The notes: generated from the sequence alone by a model not told the origin. Positions 7,087 to 16,259 are shown, numbered from the stretch's first letter. The stretch is 28,644 nucleotides of DNA from JADFOB01 sp046753625 (GCA_046753625.1 JBHHUB010000026.1:1-28644), one strand, 5' to 3'. A program made the numbers and translations.

Positions 7087-8040
7087 CTACTGCTTGCTGA
7101 TCGTCGTGCCGACATCGCCTTTGACAGCCTCGGTGGCCTTGGCGAGCGGACCGATAACGACGCGGGCATCGTCGTGCGCCGATGCATTCAGGAAGTTGAT
7201 GGCCGCTTGAACTTTCGGCCTCATCGAGCCGGCGGGGAATTGCCCCACATCCATATATGCCTGGGCCTCGTCGACGGACATCCGCTCGATCTCGCGTTGA
7301 CCTGGTTTTCCAAAGTCGATGCATACCCGGTCGACGTTGGTGAGGATCAACATGGCGTCGGCACCGATCTTGGCCGCCAGAAGGGCGCTGGCAAAATCCT
7401 TGTCGATCACCGCAGGTACGCCTTGTAGCAAGCCGTCATCTCGCCGCACTACGGGAATCCCCCCCCCACCGCAGACCACCACGAGATCCCCCGCCCCGAC
7501 ACAACGACTGATGATGTCTTGTTCGATGATCCGAACCGGCAAGGGTGAGGGAACCACGCGTCGAAACTTGCCCTCGGCAACCTCACGGATTCGCCAGCCC
7601 TCCTCACCAGCGAAGCGATCCGCCTCAGCCTTGGTGAGCGTCCGCCCGATCGGCTTGGTCGGGTCGGCAAACGATGGATCCCGGCTATCCACCTCGATCA
7701 TGGTGATGAGCCCGGTCACCGGGCGCTTGATGTTGCGGCGCATCAGTTCATTGGTGAGCGTTTCGGCGATCATAAAGCCCATGCCGCCCTGAACGTGGGC
7801 GACAGCCACCTCCATAGGCAGCGGATAGATTCGGTTGGCGGCGGCCTCGTTGCGGAGGAGGAAATTCCCAATCTGGGGACCGTTGCCGTGGGTGATGACC
7901 AGCGTGTGCCCCTGTTCGATCAGATCGGCCAGCGCACGCGCGGTCGCACGGGAGTTGGCAAACTGCTGCTCCACGCGCCCCACCTCATTGGGTTGGGTGA
8001 TGGCATTGCCACCAAGTGCTACGACAATCCTAAGTCCCAT
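7087..8040 (-). CDS. arcC: carbamate kinase
   Basis: Carbamate kinase (amino-acid kinase family) interconverts carbamoyl phosphate + ADP with ammonia, CO2 and ATP. Family marks are the N-terminal VVALGGNAI, THGNGPQIGNF, the VVCGGGGIPVV nucleotide-site segment, IDKDFASALLA, LTNVD and GSMRPKVQAA near the end. At 317 residues it has the usual length. The ATG at 8040 is chosen because the protein then begins MGLRIVVALGGN as in the family, with GGAGG about 12 bases upstream; an upstream in-frame extension to 8121 is not family-like. It follows argF by 157 bases on the same strand. Next to ornithine carbamoyltransferase it most likely runs in the catabolic, ATP-forming direction (inference). Confidence 0.95.
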   Translation of the reverse strand: MGLRIVVALGGNAITQPNEVGRVEQQFANSRATARALADLIEQGHTLVITHGNGPQIGNFLLRNEAAANRIYPLPMEVAVAHVQGGMGFMIAETLTNELMRRNIKRPVTGLITMIEVDSRDPSFADPTKPIGRTLTKAEADRFAGEEGWRIREVAEGKFRRVVPSPLPVRIIEQDIISRCVGAGDLVVVCGGGGIPVVRRDDGLLQGVPAVIDKDFASALLAAKIGADAMLILTNVDRVCIDFGKPGQREIERMSVDEAQAYMDVGQFPAGSMRPKVQAAINFLNASAHDDARVVIGPLAKATEAVKGDVGTTISKQ

Positions 8041-8197
8041 AGCGAGGCCCAGCCTCCAACGATTGCTCAAAACGCAGGTTCGCGCGGTCCATCGGGCGCC
8101 ACCGGTCTCGTGCCGCAACACACGCCGACCGCGACCCTCCTGTTATCGGCTATCCCGTAAGGGCAAACAACCCAGCCCCCCCACGCTGAGCCAGCGA

Positions 8198-9130
8198 TCA
8201 GCCGGCCATCAGATGGACCAAGAGCGCCTTTTGGGCGTGCAGTCGGTTTTCGGCTTGATCGAAGATCGCGGAGTTGGGCAACCGCGAGGTCGCGTAGTCT
8301 ATCTCGTCGCCGTAATGCGCGGGCAGGCAGTGAAGAATCGCCGCATCCGGGTTGGCCCGCGCAATCGTCTCGGCATTGATCGTGTAGGGGGCGAACACCC
8401 TCTTGCGATGCTCAGCCTCCGCCTCTTGACCCATCGACGCCCACACATCGGTGTAGAGCACGTCCGCTCCACCCACGGCGTCCATGTCATGGGCGATTTG
8501 AATCCGGCACCCGGAGTTGCCCGCGATTTCGGTCGCCTGGGCGGTCACCGCTTGGTTCGGTTCGTACCCGGCGGGCGTAAGGACGGTCATGTTCATCCCC
8601 AAGCGGGCCGCCCCGAACATCAGCGAATGGGCGACGTTATTCCCGTCGCCGATGTAGCAGAGCGTCAGCCCATTCAGGCCGCCTTTGCGCTCAACAATGG
8701 TCTGGAAATCGGCAAGAATCTGGCACGGATGCTCAAAATCACTCAGGCCGTTGACTACGGGCACGGTCGCGTGAGAGGCTAGGTCCACGACGATATCATG
8801 GCCGATTACGCGTGCCATAATGCCATCGACATGACGCGACAGGACGATCGCGATATCCTCTGTGGTTTCCCGCTGGCCCAGGCTGATGTCGGTAGGCGCG
8901 AGGTAGATCGCGTGCCCGCCGAGTTGCGTCATGCCCGCCTCGAAGGAGACACGCGTGCGCAGCGAGGGCTTTTGAAAGATCATGCCTAGCGTCTTCTTTT
9001 CGAGCGGCGCGGCCCCGAAAGCGCCCCGATCCTGCTTGAGGGCCGCCGCAGCGTCGAGTACGGTTGTCAGCTCCTCGGCAGAGAAATCAAGGATTGAAAC
9101 GAAACTTCGCCCGTTTAGCTTTGTGTGCAC
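8198..9130 (-). CDS. argF: ornithine carbamoyltransferase
   Basis: Joins carbamoyl phosphate and ornithine to citrulline and phosphate, or runs the phosphorolysis of citrulline in a degradative setting. The 310 residues show the carbamoyl phosphate loop KPSLRTR (54-60), HPCQ (134-137), the ornithine-binding D228-x3-SMG (228-234) and HCLP (267-270), the signature of ornithine-type rather than aspartate-type enzymes. The start is GTG at 9130, with GAGAGG 10 bases upstream. It lies 40 bases after rocD and before arcC, so the set is probably one transcript. The sequence alone does not separate biosynthetic from catabolic enzymes; the arcC neighbour suggests catabolism. Confidence 0.93.
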   Translation of the reverse strand: MHTKLNGRSFVSILDFSAEELTTVLDAAAALKQDRGAFGAAPLEKKTLGMIFQKPSLRTRVSFEAGMTQLGGHAIYLAPTDISLGQRETTEDIAIVLSRHVDGIMARVIGHDIVVDLASHATVPVVNGLSDFEHPCQILADFQTIVERKGGLNGLTLCYIGDGNNVAHSLMFGAARLGMNMTVLTPAGYEPNQAVTAQATEIAGNSGCRIQIAHDMDAVGGADVLYTDVWASMGQEAEAEHRKRVFAPYTINAETIARANPDAAILHCLPAHYGDEIDYATSRLPNSAIFDQAENRLHAQKALLVHLMAG

Positions 9131-9170
9131 GTGTTAGGATCCTCTCTCGAAAAGATCGAGCCAATCTGTA

Positions 9171-10397
9171 TTAGGCCAGCACTGTTCGCAAACGCTCGAA
9201 GGCCCAATCGACATGTTCCCGGGTAATGACCAGCGGCGGCGCGAGGCGCATCACTTGCTCGTGCGAATCCTTGCAGAGCATCCCCTCGCTCATCAGCGCC
9301 TTGCAGTACTTCCGAGCGGGTCCGGCGGCGGGATGAATCTCTATCCCCACCCAGAGCCCACGTCCGCGAATCTCCTTGATCTTCTCCGATCGCAGCGATG
9401 CCAGCTTGTCGAAGAGGTACGCCCCCGTTTCCTTGGCGTTGTGCTGATAGCGATTCGTCTTCAGCATCTCGATCACCTTCCGGGCGATCGCGCACGCCAG
9501 TGGATTGCCGCCGAAGGTGCTGCCATGATCTCCGGGCGTGAAGACGCTGAGAATCTCCCTGGAGGATACCACCGCCGACACCGGCATGATCCCACCGCCC
9601 AGCGCCTTGCCCAACGTAAAAATGTCGGGCTTGATGCCCTCGTGTTCCACGCAAAACGTCGTGCCGCACCGGCCCAACCCCGATTGAATCTCATCCGCGA
9701 TGAAGAGCACGTTGCGCTCGGTACACAACTCCCTGGCCGCTTTGAGATAGCCTTCAGGCGGTACGATGATCCCCGCTTCGCCTTGAATCGGTTCGACCAG
9801 AAACCCGACGGTATGCTCATCCATGGCCTTGCGCAGCGCCTCGATGTCTCCGTAGGGTACGATCTCAAAGCCCGGCGTGAACGGGCCGAAGCCTTGGCGG
9901 CACTGGGGATCGGTGCTGAACGAAACGACCGTAGTGGTCCGACCGTGGAAGTTTTCGCTGCAGCAGATGATCTTGGCCTGCCCGTCCGGCACCCCCTTTT
10001 TCGTGTAGCCCCACTTGCGGGCGGTCTTGATGGCGGTTTCCACGGCCTCGGCGCCCGTGTTCATCGGGAGCACGGCCTCCATACCGCATAGCTGCGCCAG
10101 TTCGGCGCACATCGGCCCGAGCTGGTCGTTGTGAAAGGCCCGGGAGGTCAGCGTCACTTTTTCCAACTGGGCCTTGGCGACGGCGATCAGCTCGGGATGG
10201 CCGTGGCCGAAGCTCACCGCGGAATAGGCGGACAGCATGTCCATGTAGCGGTTGCCGTCGACATCCTCGACCCAAACCCCGTCGGCCTTGGCAACGACCA
10301 CCGGCAGGGGGCTGTAGTTGTGGGCGGCGTTGTCCTCGACGAGCTTGATGTGCTCGGCGCCCGTCATGCCCATAGTATTCAACGTGTCTCGTACCAT
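9171..10397 (-). CDS. rocD: ornithine aminotransferase (ornithine--oxo-acid transaminase)
   Basis: A PLP-dependent class III aminotransferase of 408 residues that moves the delta-amino group of ornithine to 2-oxoglutarate, giving glutamate semialdehyde. Seen: YSAVSFGHGHP, LTSRAFHND, MNTGAEAVETAIK, the PLP-binding ADEIQSGLGR (Asp about 235) and the Schiff-base lysine in TLGKALGGG (about K264). NYSPLPVV near the start and LTSRAFHND are typical of RocD rather than acetylornithine aminotransferase (ArgD). The ATG at 10397 is preferred to the GTG at 10403: AGGAAAGG lies 9 bases from the ATG but only 3 from the GTG. It is first in the rocD-argF-arcC run. An argD role is the alternative. Confidence 0.88.
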   Translation of the reverse strand: MVRDTLNTMGMTGAEHIKLVEDNAAHNYSPLPVVVAKADGVWVEDVDGNRYMDMLSAYSAVSFGHGHPELIAVAKAQLEKVTLTSRAFHNDQLGPMCAELAQLCGMEAVLPMNTGAEAVETAIKTARKWGYTKKGVPDGQAKIICCSENFHGRTTTVVSFSTDPQCRQGFGPFTPGFEIVPYGDIEALRKAMDEHTVGFLVEPIQGEAGIIVPPEGYLKAARELCTERNVLFIADEIQSGLGRCGTTFCVEHEGIKPDIFTLGKALGGGIMPVSAVVSSREILSVFTPGDHGSTFGGNPLACAIARKVIEMLKTNRYQHNAKETGAYLFDKLASLRSEKIKEIRGRGLWVGIEIHPAAGPARKYCKALMSEGMLCKDSHEQVMRLAPPLVITREHVDWAFERLRTVLA

Positions 10398-10639
10398 GAT
10401 CACAGACCTTTCCTGACTCCGGTTCCCGCGGTCGTTCCCTTCGCTGAACGGTGGTTTATGCTTGGGCGGAGCCTGCGGATCGGCCGCCCGCTTTCCTCGG
10501 AATGGATCCCAGCGCCCTGGGAACCGGCGGGATTATATCCAGCACCGATCGATGAGATCAAGCGGGGATTCCACCACGTATCGGCCTTTTGACGCCGGAC
10601 CGACCGATTCCGTTTTCGGCGTAGTCTCTACCGCGCAGA

Positions 10640-11209
10640 TCACGTGTTCCAGCCCACGCGGGTACCCGCGAGAAACTCCAGGCGTTGGAACAGAAAATGC
10701 CGCCTGGGGATCAATTCACTGAGCCGCTTGAGGGCCGCTTGGTCCATCTTGTTGGTGTAGTGCCACCGAATCATGTCCTCCTCCAGCTCCCTCCACCGGC
10801 GCGTTCCCATGAGCTTGCGCTTGCGCCGCGTGTCGTGGGCATCGAGGATCGTGCGAACTTCGGTCTCAACCCGTTTCAGCTCGATGGCGATCCGCCGGGC
10901 CGAGGTTGCGCGTTGCCAATCGGGCTCTATCGTAGTGGCCTCACGGAGCCGCACGTCTTCCGGCCCCTCCACAATCGTATCGGTATCACCGGCCCCATCG
11001 GCCTCGCGGGCGTTGGCTGTCCCGGCGGCCGTCGGAGCCTCCGACGCACGGGCCTGTTCCGCGACAGCTTCGGGAGCAGCGGGCGGCTCCGGCTTCGCCT
11101 CGGGCGATGCCGCCGCGTCCCCAGACCCAGCGCCGCGCGGACCGTCCGGCAGCGCCGAACGGTCTGCAATCGGCGTGGTCGGGTCCACATCCTGCTTGCC
11201 GGAATCCAT
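10640..11209 (-). CDS. hypothetical protein, Ala/Pro/Glu-rich with basic C-terminal region
   Basis: An unrecognised protein of 189 residues from the ATG at 11209. The first 90 or so residues are low-complexity (Ala, Pro, Glu, Asp) and probably disordered. The last 90 are charged and helical, with KRKLMGTRRWRELEEDM and a segment with IPRRHFLFQRLEFL. There is no signal peptide, membrane segment or known motif. The frame extends upstream to 11377, but that extension crosses Cys/Trp-rich, non-repetitive sequence without a ribosome site; the ATG at 11209 also has only a weak one. Codon bias favours this strand over the long antisense frames. It is convergent with nothing obvious; the gap to rocD (236 bases) shows no clear terminator. 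Confidence 0.55.
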   Translation of the reverse strand: MDSGKQDVDPTTPIADRSALPDGPRGAGSGDAAASPEAKPEPPAAPEAVAEQARASEAPTAAGTANAREADGAGDTDTIVEGPEDVRLREATTIEPDWQRATSARRIAIELKRVETEVRTILDAHDTRRKRKLMGTRRWRELEEDMIRWHYTNKMDQAALKRLSELIPRRHFLFQRLEFLAGTRVGWNT

Positions 11210-11678
11210 CTGATCTGCCACGCTTTTGCCCGTTTCGTTTGGAATGCAAGGGGTCCAATCGCCTGAAGATACGCGCCAAGGGTACCGACACCCCGCAGGC
11301 GAGGCAAGCACGTGTTGCAGGGGGGGGCCATCTTGGGTGCCAACATAGTTTCTCGCCATGCCGTGGAGCCCGTTCAACCAGCCGTAACGGGCGGAGAAGA
11401 TTGGATAGACTCCCCCTTGCGCTTGGCGATACCACCATGTTTCAGGAGGCTGCAGGAGAAGGCCGGTTTCCCCCGCCCGCGCTCCATTGCGCGGTGGTCC
11501 GGAAACCCGGCTTGTAGGCCCCGCCTCGCGCTCGACCCTCCCGCGCGGGCCCGGTAACCGCGCCGTAACGCTGATTGTGGCATCGCCCCGGCGCTTTGTA
11601 TTTCATACTTGAGGCATAGCCAAACATCCGTCGGACGGCTGCCACGACGGACATCAGAAGTACGCGGAGCGTTGGACC
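11210..11678. other. divergent intergenic region
   Basis: There is no convincing gene. An imperfect inverted pair (AAGGCCGGTTTCC near 11455 and GGAAACCCGGCTT near 11500) encloses a GC-rich loop with a GCGCTCCATTGCGC hairpin and looks like another interspersed repeat. The AT-richer stretch at 11595-11625 (TTTGTATTTCATACTTGA) is the likely promoter area of the HD-GYP gene, but no clear -35/-10 pair can be fixed. Confidence 0.4.
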
Positions 11679-13700
11679 GTGTTACCGCCTAAGCACCTTG
11701 CGAAGATACCAACTTCCGTACTACGCGCCCATTTGCTGGACAAGAATCTAGCTCTAGAGGTCTATCTTCCACCATCTTCCGGTAACGCCCCCGTTCTTTA
11801 CCACAAGAATGAGGATGGATTCTCGACCTACGATCTGGACCGAATCGAGAACAAAGGGATCGGATCGCTCTACATCCAGTCGGACGATCTCCACGCGTGC
11901 GAGGTGGCGCTCGAAGAAAGGCTCGGTACGATTCTCACCGACCCAACCTTGCAACCGGCCGCCAGAGCGATCATAGCCCATAGCGCGGGATCAAGCGTTG
12001 CCCGGGCGCTGACCGAGGCCCCAACCGGTTCCCGCGACTTCAAGCGAATGGCCGGTGTCGTGGACACGTTGGTCGACTCACTACTCGTCGATCCCGAGCT
12101 CACGAGCTACTTGCTCGATATGGCCGCGCACGAGCGGAGCACGGCAAGCCACATGATGATCGTTTCGTCGCTGGCGGTCGCGCTTGGCGCGGAAGTGTTC
12201 GGCGCGGATGCCGTGGACACACTCCACGTATTGGGCGTATCGGGCATGTTGCACGACCTGGGCAAACTGTCTGTGCCGTCAAGCATCCTCAGCAAGAAAG
12301 GCAAGCTGACGCGGGCCGAACTCAATTTCCTGCAGCAGCATCCGATTGAGAGCGTGCGGCTGATCGGCAATGACCCCAACGTGTCCGCGCGAGCCCGGCA
12401 GACGATTCTGCAACATCACGAACGCATCGACGGACAGGGGTATCCGTTGGGCATCCCGGGCGATGAATTGCTACCCGAGGCAAAAGTGCTAACGATCGTT
12501 GACGCCTTCCATGCCATGATCGGACGCAGAAGCTACCGCGCATCGGTCACCCCGGCGGACGCCAACCGCATCATGGCAAGTCAGGCCGGAAAACAATTCG
12601 ATCGCGACACCCTCCGTCATTGGTCCGTGTTGTGCGAGCAACTTTCCCTCGAATCGTGCAACCCCGCGATTCAGTTATCCGTGCCCCCCAAGGAGCAGGC
12701 GGACGAAGTGGCCGCCCGACACGAGCATCATCCATTGTCCTCGCCGCCGGCCAGTCTGGATTCGCGCCCGACGCGGCATCTCTGCAAGGGCGGCTCGCTG
12801 ATCAAATGCGTGCACGTCGGTCGACTCGATGCGCAGGGCGGCGCGGCGGTGTTTCGGGCCTTGGTCCACGACCTGTCGCGGACCGGCCTGTGCATTCTGA
12901 CCGCGACGCCGATCTACCGCGGCGAGTTGGTCAACGCGCGCATCAGTACGGACGGTCCTGAACTCTGGGTGCATGGCGAAGTGGCGTGGTGCCGGCAACA
13001 CGATCAGACAGTGTACAAGGTCGGCATGCGATTCCGCTCCAAAATCTCCGAAGACGACAGCCACGAACCGAAAAAGGTGCACCCGCTCATGAATCAGGAC
13101 GACAACAACCACTCCGAAAACGGCGCTGAGCCGATGTCGGCCACGGCGACCACAAAGGACGAGGCCGCGCAAAACTTGACCGACCCACTGACAAGCCAAC
13201 GCGAGGAAGCCCTCGCCAAGCTTCGCGCGATTTCGGCAGCTCGCCTCCGAGACACGGCCTCGCAGCGGACGACGGTCACGCTGGCCATGTCCGGAGACCC
13301 CGATGTTCGGCTTACGGCTGCCGAAACGCTTTGTCGACTCAATACGCGAATGACGCGCGACGCCTTGACGGCACTGATCACAGATCAGCATTTCTCGATT
13401 CGCGAGCGTGCCATCGTTGCGGCCGGCATGCTCACGATTCGCGAAGCGATTGGACCACTCCAAGAGGTGCTGCGCGATGACGATCTCAAACTGGCGCTGT
13501 GTGCGGCGGAGGCCCTGGGCAAAATGAATGACGATTCCGGTTTGCGGCTCGCGGCCGACACGTTGAAACGGCGCATTCCCGAGGCGCGTATCGCCGCACG
13601 CGCGGTCGGAGAAATCACCGGGCACCGCTTCGGCGCCCATCGTGAAGGCATCCAAGCCGCACTGAGGTATCTTGAGGCCAAGAAGTTGATCAAGCGATAA
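11679..13700 (+). CDS. HD-GYP + PilZ + HEAT-repeat signalling protein
   Basis: A 673-residue cytoplasmic protein with an unusual domain chain. Residues 1-140 are an unassigned N-terminal region. At about 150-325 is an HD-GYP domain: H158, the HD pair H192-D193 in MLHDLGKL, HHERIDGQGYP (246-256) and DAFHAM (275-280). These fit an active metal-dependent cyclic-di-GMP phosphodiesterase. At about 365-460 is a PilZ-like domain with DLSRTG (398-403); a clear upstream RxxxR motif is not evident, so c-di-GMP binding is uncertain. An acidic/Asn linker (470-500) leads to about 170 residues of HEAT-like helical repeats (TLAMSGDPDVRLTAAETL and similar). The start is GTG with GGAG 9 bases upstream. It probably senses or degrades c-di-GMP and acts through protein contacts (inference). 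Confidence 0.88.
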   Translation: MLPPKHLAKIPTSVLRAHLLDKNLALEVYLPPSSGNAPVLYHKNEDGFSTYDLDRIENKGIGSLYIQSDDLHACEVALEERLGTILTDPTLQPAARAIIAHSAGSSVARALTEAPTGSRDFKRMAGVVDTLVDSLLVDPELTSYLLDMAAHERSTASHMMIVSSLAVALGAEVFGADAVDTLHVLGVSGMLHDLGKLSVPSSILSKKGKLTRAELNFLQQHPIESVRLIGNDPNVSARARQTILQHHERIDGQGYPLGIPGDELLPEAKVLTIVDAFHAMIGRRSYRASVTPADANRIMASQAGKQFDRDTLRHWSVLCEQLSLESCNPAIQLSVPPKEQADEVAARHEHHPLSSPPASLDSRPTRHLCKGGSLIKCVHVGRLDAQGGAAVFRALVHDLSRTGLCILTATPIYRGELVNARISTDGPELWVHGEVAWCRQHDQTVYKVGMRFRSKISEDDSHEPKKVHPLMNQDDNNHSENGAEPMSATATTKDEAAQNLTDPLTSQREEALAKLRAISAARLRDTASQRTTVTLAMSGDPDVRLTAAETLCRLNTRMTRDALTALITDQHFSIRERAIVAAGMLTIREAIGPLQEVLRDDDLKLALCAAEALGKMNDDSGLRLAADTLKRRIPEARIAARAVGEITGHRFGAHREGIQAALRYLEAKKLIKR

Positions 13701-13730
13701 GCGGCTTCCGGCGCGAAGGGGGGGCCGACT

Positions 13731-13761
13731 CAGAGCCGCGGGCGCTAGCCCGTGGACTCTG
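13731..13761. repeat. palindromic repeat (GCGGGCGCTAGCCCG type)
   Basis: The stem CAGAG + CCGCGGGC, loop GCTA, then GCCCGTGG + CTCTG, has one wobble pair and one bulged A. It lies 30 bases after the HD-GYP gene stop and has no T run. It resembles an interspersed extragenic palindrome more than a terminator. Confidence 0.6.
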
Positions 13762-13944
13762 GAACCACCCAAGCCAGGACGTCACCAGGCTTGCGCCAAG
13801 TGCTCTGAAACAGGATATCTGAAAAGCGCCCGCCGATTGGGTCACCCACCCGCTACCGGGCGCCCTACGCCCTTCACTCGCCCGCCTGCTGATCTTCCGG
13901 TACACTCCCGCCGCGAGCCGTGAAACGCCAGGAGATCATGCGAC

Positions 13945-15486
13945 GTGCCCTATCCCGATCTGCAAAGTTTTGTCGCCACGTTGGAAGCTGAGGAGCAACT
14001 CAAGCGGGTTCCCGTTGAGGTGGACCCGATCCTCGAGATCGCCGAAATCGCGGACCGGATGTGCAAAGCCCCTGCGGCCGGCAGCGCCCCCCCGCCGCCA
14101 ACCGATCCCATCCACGGCCGGCGCGGCGGCCATGCGTTGCTCTTTGAGCAGGTGGCCGGCTCGGACATCCCCGTGGCCATCAACCTGTTCGGCAGCTACG
14201 AGCGAATGCACTTGTCGCTCGGGGTGTCCAATTTCGAGGAGCTTGCGGACCGCGTTCAAGAGTTGATCAAGCCGCAAATGCCCACGTCGCTGGTCGCGAA
14301 GATGAAAAAGCTCCCGCAACTGGCCAAGCTCGCGTCCTTCGGGCCAAAAGTCGTCAAGCGCGGGCTCTGCCAGGAAGTCGTGCATACCGATGATGCCGAC
14401 CTGCTAAGCCTGCCCATCATTCAATGCTGGCCCTTCGACGCGAAACCGGGCTACGGGCTCAAGCCGGCCGACGAGAAGCGCGGCACCGGCCGCTACATCA
14501 CCTTCGCGGGCATCTATACGAAGGATCGCGACACCGGCGACCGCAACGTCGGTATGTACCGCGTGCAGGTCTTCGAGCAAAAGCTGGCGGCCATGCACTG
14601 GCATGTGCATCACGACGGCGCGCGGCATTTTCGCGGATACAAGGCCCACGATGAAAAGATGCCCGTGGCGATTGTCTTCGGCGGCGAGCCCGTGCTGTCC
14701 TACGCGGCCACCTGCCCCCTACCGCCCGATATGAGCGAATTGCTCTTTGCAGGGTTTCTAAACGACGGTGGAATCGAACTGGTCGAAGCCAAAACCGTTC
14801 CGATCGAGGTGCCTGTCAACGCGGAAATCGTGATCGAGGGCTGGATCGACCCGCAGCAGACGCTCGTTGAAGGCCCGTTCGGCGATCACACGGGCTTTTA
14901 TTCCCTCGCGGATCGCTACCCCGCCCTGACGGTCACCGCGATCACGCACCGCCAGGATCCGATCTTCCCGGCCACGATCGTCGGCGCCCCGCCTCAGGAA
15001 GACTATTACCTCGGCAAGGCCACGGAGCGTATCTTCCTGCCGGCGCTTAAAATGCTGATTCCCGACGTGATCGACTATCACCTACCGATGTTCGGGGCGT
15101 TTCACAACTGCGTTTTCGTCAAGATTCGCAAGGAATACCCCATGCAAGCCCGGAAGGTGATTAGCTCGATCTGGGGTGCCGGGCAGATGATGTTCTCCAA
15201 GATGATCGTCGTGGTGGACGAGCACGTTGACGTCCACGACGAGCAGGATGTTTTCTTCCATATGGGCGCCAACGTCGACTGGCGGCGGGACACCGTGATC
15301 ACGGACGGTCCTTGCGACATCCTGGATCATTCAACGCCCTATTACGGCCACGGCGCCAAGATCGGCATTGACGCAACTTGCAAGATTCCCAACGAAGGCA
15401 TCGTGCGCGATTGGCCTGAAGAGTTGAGCATGACCGAGGCGGTCCGAGAACTTGTGGATCGCCGGTGGACCCAGTACGGTTTCTAA
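13945..15486 (+). CDS. UbiD-family (prenylated-FMN) decarboxylase
   Basis: A UbiD-type decarboxylase of 513 residues, which would use prenylated FMN and a metal to remove a carboxylate from an aromatic or unsaturated acid. Seen: NVGMYRVQ (201-208), the AMHWHVHHDGARH segment (216-228) of the cofactor site, and EGPFGDHTGFYS (309-320) with the catalytic acidic region. The length is typical. The start is GTG at 13945, with AGGAG 10 bases upstream; the ATG at 13938 is out of frame. Candidate roles are a late quinone-biosynthesis step or breakdown of an aromatic acid. No ubiX/flavin prenyltransferase or quinone gene lies nearby to decide. A terminator follows immediately. Confidence 0.9.
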   Translation: MPYPDLQSFVATLEAEEQLKRVPVEVDPILEIAEIADRMCKAPAAGSAPPPPTDPIHGRRGGHALLFEQVAGSDIPVAINLFGSYERMHLSLGVSNFEELADRVQELIKPQMPTSLVAKMKKLPQLAKLASFGPKVVKRGLCQEVVHTDDADLLSLPIIQCWPFDAKPGYGLKPADEKRGTGRYITFAGIYTKDRDTGDRNVGMYRVQVFEQKLAAMHWHVHHDGARHFRGYKAHDEKMPVAIVFGGEPVLSYAATCPLPPDMSELLFAGFLNDGGIELVEAKTVPIEVPVNAEIVIEGWIDPQQTLVEGPFGDHTGFYSLADRYPALTVTAITHRQDPIFPATIVGAPPQEDYYLGKATERIFLPALKMLIPDVIDYHLPMFGAFHNCVFVKIRKEYPMQARKVISSIWGAGQMMFSKMIVVVDEHVDVHDEQDVFFHMGANVDWRRDTVITDGPCDILDHSTPYYGHGAKIGIDATCKIPNEGIVRDWPEELSMTEAVRELVDRRWTQYGF

Positions 15487-15534
15487 GCTATCAGTCGTCA
15501 GCGGATAGCTGATGGCTGACGGCTGATAGCTTTT
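15486..15534 (+). terminator. terminator-like inverted repeat (AGCTATCAG repeat)
   Basis: AGCTATCAGTCGTCAGC (15486-15502) and GCTGACGGCTGATAGCT (15515-15531) pair over 17 positions with one mismatch, followed by TTTT. The arms are built from GCTATCAG/CTGATAGC units, a kind of interspersed repeat seen in many bacteria. It begins at the last base of the UbiD stop codon and probably terminates that gene. Confidence 0.75.
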
Positions 15535-15553
15535 CACGGAGTCCTCATCGCCC

Positions 15554-16204
15554 ATGCATTTTGCACTTGCGTACCGATCATCCCAGCGCCGTTTTGCCGC
15601 GACGTTGGCCCTGACTCTTGCCGGGATCGCGCTCGCTGCGGGTTGTGAAAGACAGCCGGAAGAAAGGGCAGAGCCGGTTGAAACGGAGCAGACGCCCGAG
15701 TCGACGCGCGCCGCCCTGGTTTTCCCAAAGTCGCTGCGGGTGAAAGAAGCACCCGTCAACGCACTGCTTGAAAAGGCCATGCGGCTTTGCAGCGAGGGAG
15801 ATTACGAAAACTTCCGTATGATCTGGACCGCCCGGCAGGAGCCGATCTCGCGCGGCGAGTTTCAGAAGGGTTGGGCGGCGATGAAGGAGATACGCATACG
15901 GGCGCTCGAGCGTGTCGCCCTGGCATCGCCGATCGGCGGGCAAGCCGACGCGGGAAGCGATGCCGCTCCGGAGATCGTGTACGTCGCCTACGCTGAAATG
16001 ACGCTCGACCCGACACTGCTGGAGCAGACGGCCCACCGGCAAAGCGCCGGCACATCTGATGCGAAAGCGGACGCGCGACGTGAGGCCGTCCTGATGATCG
16101 TCAAGGAGTTAGGTGACTGGCGCTTGGCCCAGGCCCCCAAGAGCATGCGGTCCTGGGTGCGCAAGAAGCTTGCCGCCGCCCCGCCCGACACCACGAATCC
16201 CTGA
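15554..16204 (+). CDS. small lipoprotein of unknown function
   Basis: A 216-residue protein with a lipoprotein signal: a basic N-terminus (YRSSQRRF), a hydrophobic stretch (TLALTLAGIALAAGC) and lipidation cysteine C31 in the LAAGC lipobox. An acidic, Pro/Thr-rich linker follows. Then comes a helical domain with RLCSEGDYENFRMIW and a segment containing VLMIVKELGDWRLAQAPKS, reminiscent of small NTF2-like or DUF-type periplasmic domains. That resemblance is only a shape judgement. GGAG lies 12 bases before the ATG. It is separated from the UbiD gene by the AGCTATCAG repeat terminator, so it is probably its own transcript. Confidence 0.8.
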   Translation: MHFALAYRSSQRRFAATLALTLAGIALAAGCERQPEERAEPVETEQTPESTRAALVFPKSLRVKEAPVNALLEKAMRLCSEGDYENFRMIWTARQEPISRGEFQKGWAAMKEIRIRALERVALASPIGGQADAGSDAAPEIVYVAYAEMTLDPTLLEQTAHRQSAGTSDAKADARREAVLMIVKELGDWRLAQAPKSMRSWVRKKLAAAPPDTTNP

Positions 16205-16259
16205 TCGCGCATCGATGCCGAACAGTCCACGGGCGTGTCACCGAGCCGGACCATGTTAG

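Noticed and set aside
7835..8782. Long plus-strand open frame opposite carbamate kinase and ornithine carbamoyltransferase
   Set aside because: It is antisense to two clear enzymes and has no recognisable motifs; it is open because of the high GC content. The same applies to plus-strand frames opposite phaB (16611-17789), phaC (18663-19799), thiolase (20597-21583) and the lipoprotein (26830-28005).
12675..13772. 365-residue minus-strand frame opposite the HD-GYP protein
   Set aside because: The plus strand carries recognisable HD-GYP and PilZ motifs; the minus frame has only shadow composition.
15331..15780. Minus-strand frame containing a SYQPSAISYPL-type peptide
   Set aside because: This peptide comes from translating the AGCTATCAG repeat; it is not a gene.
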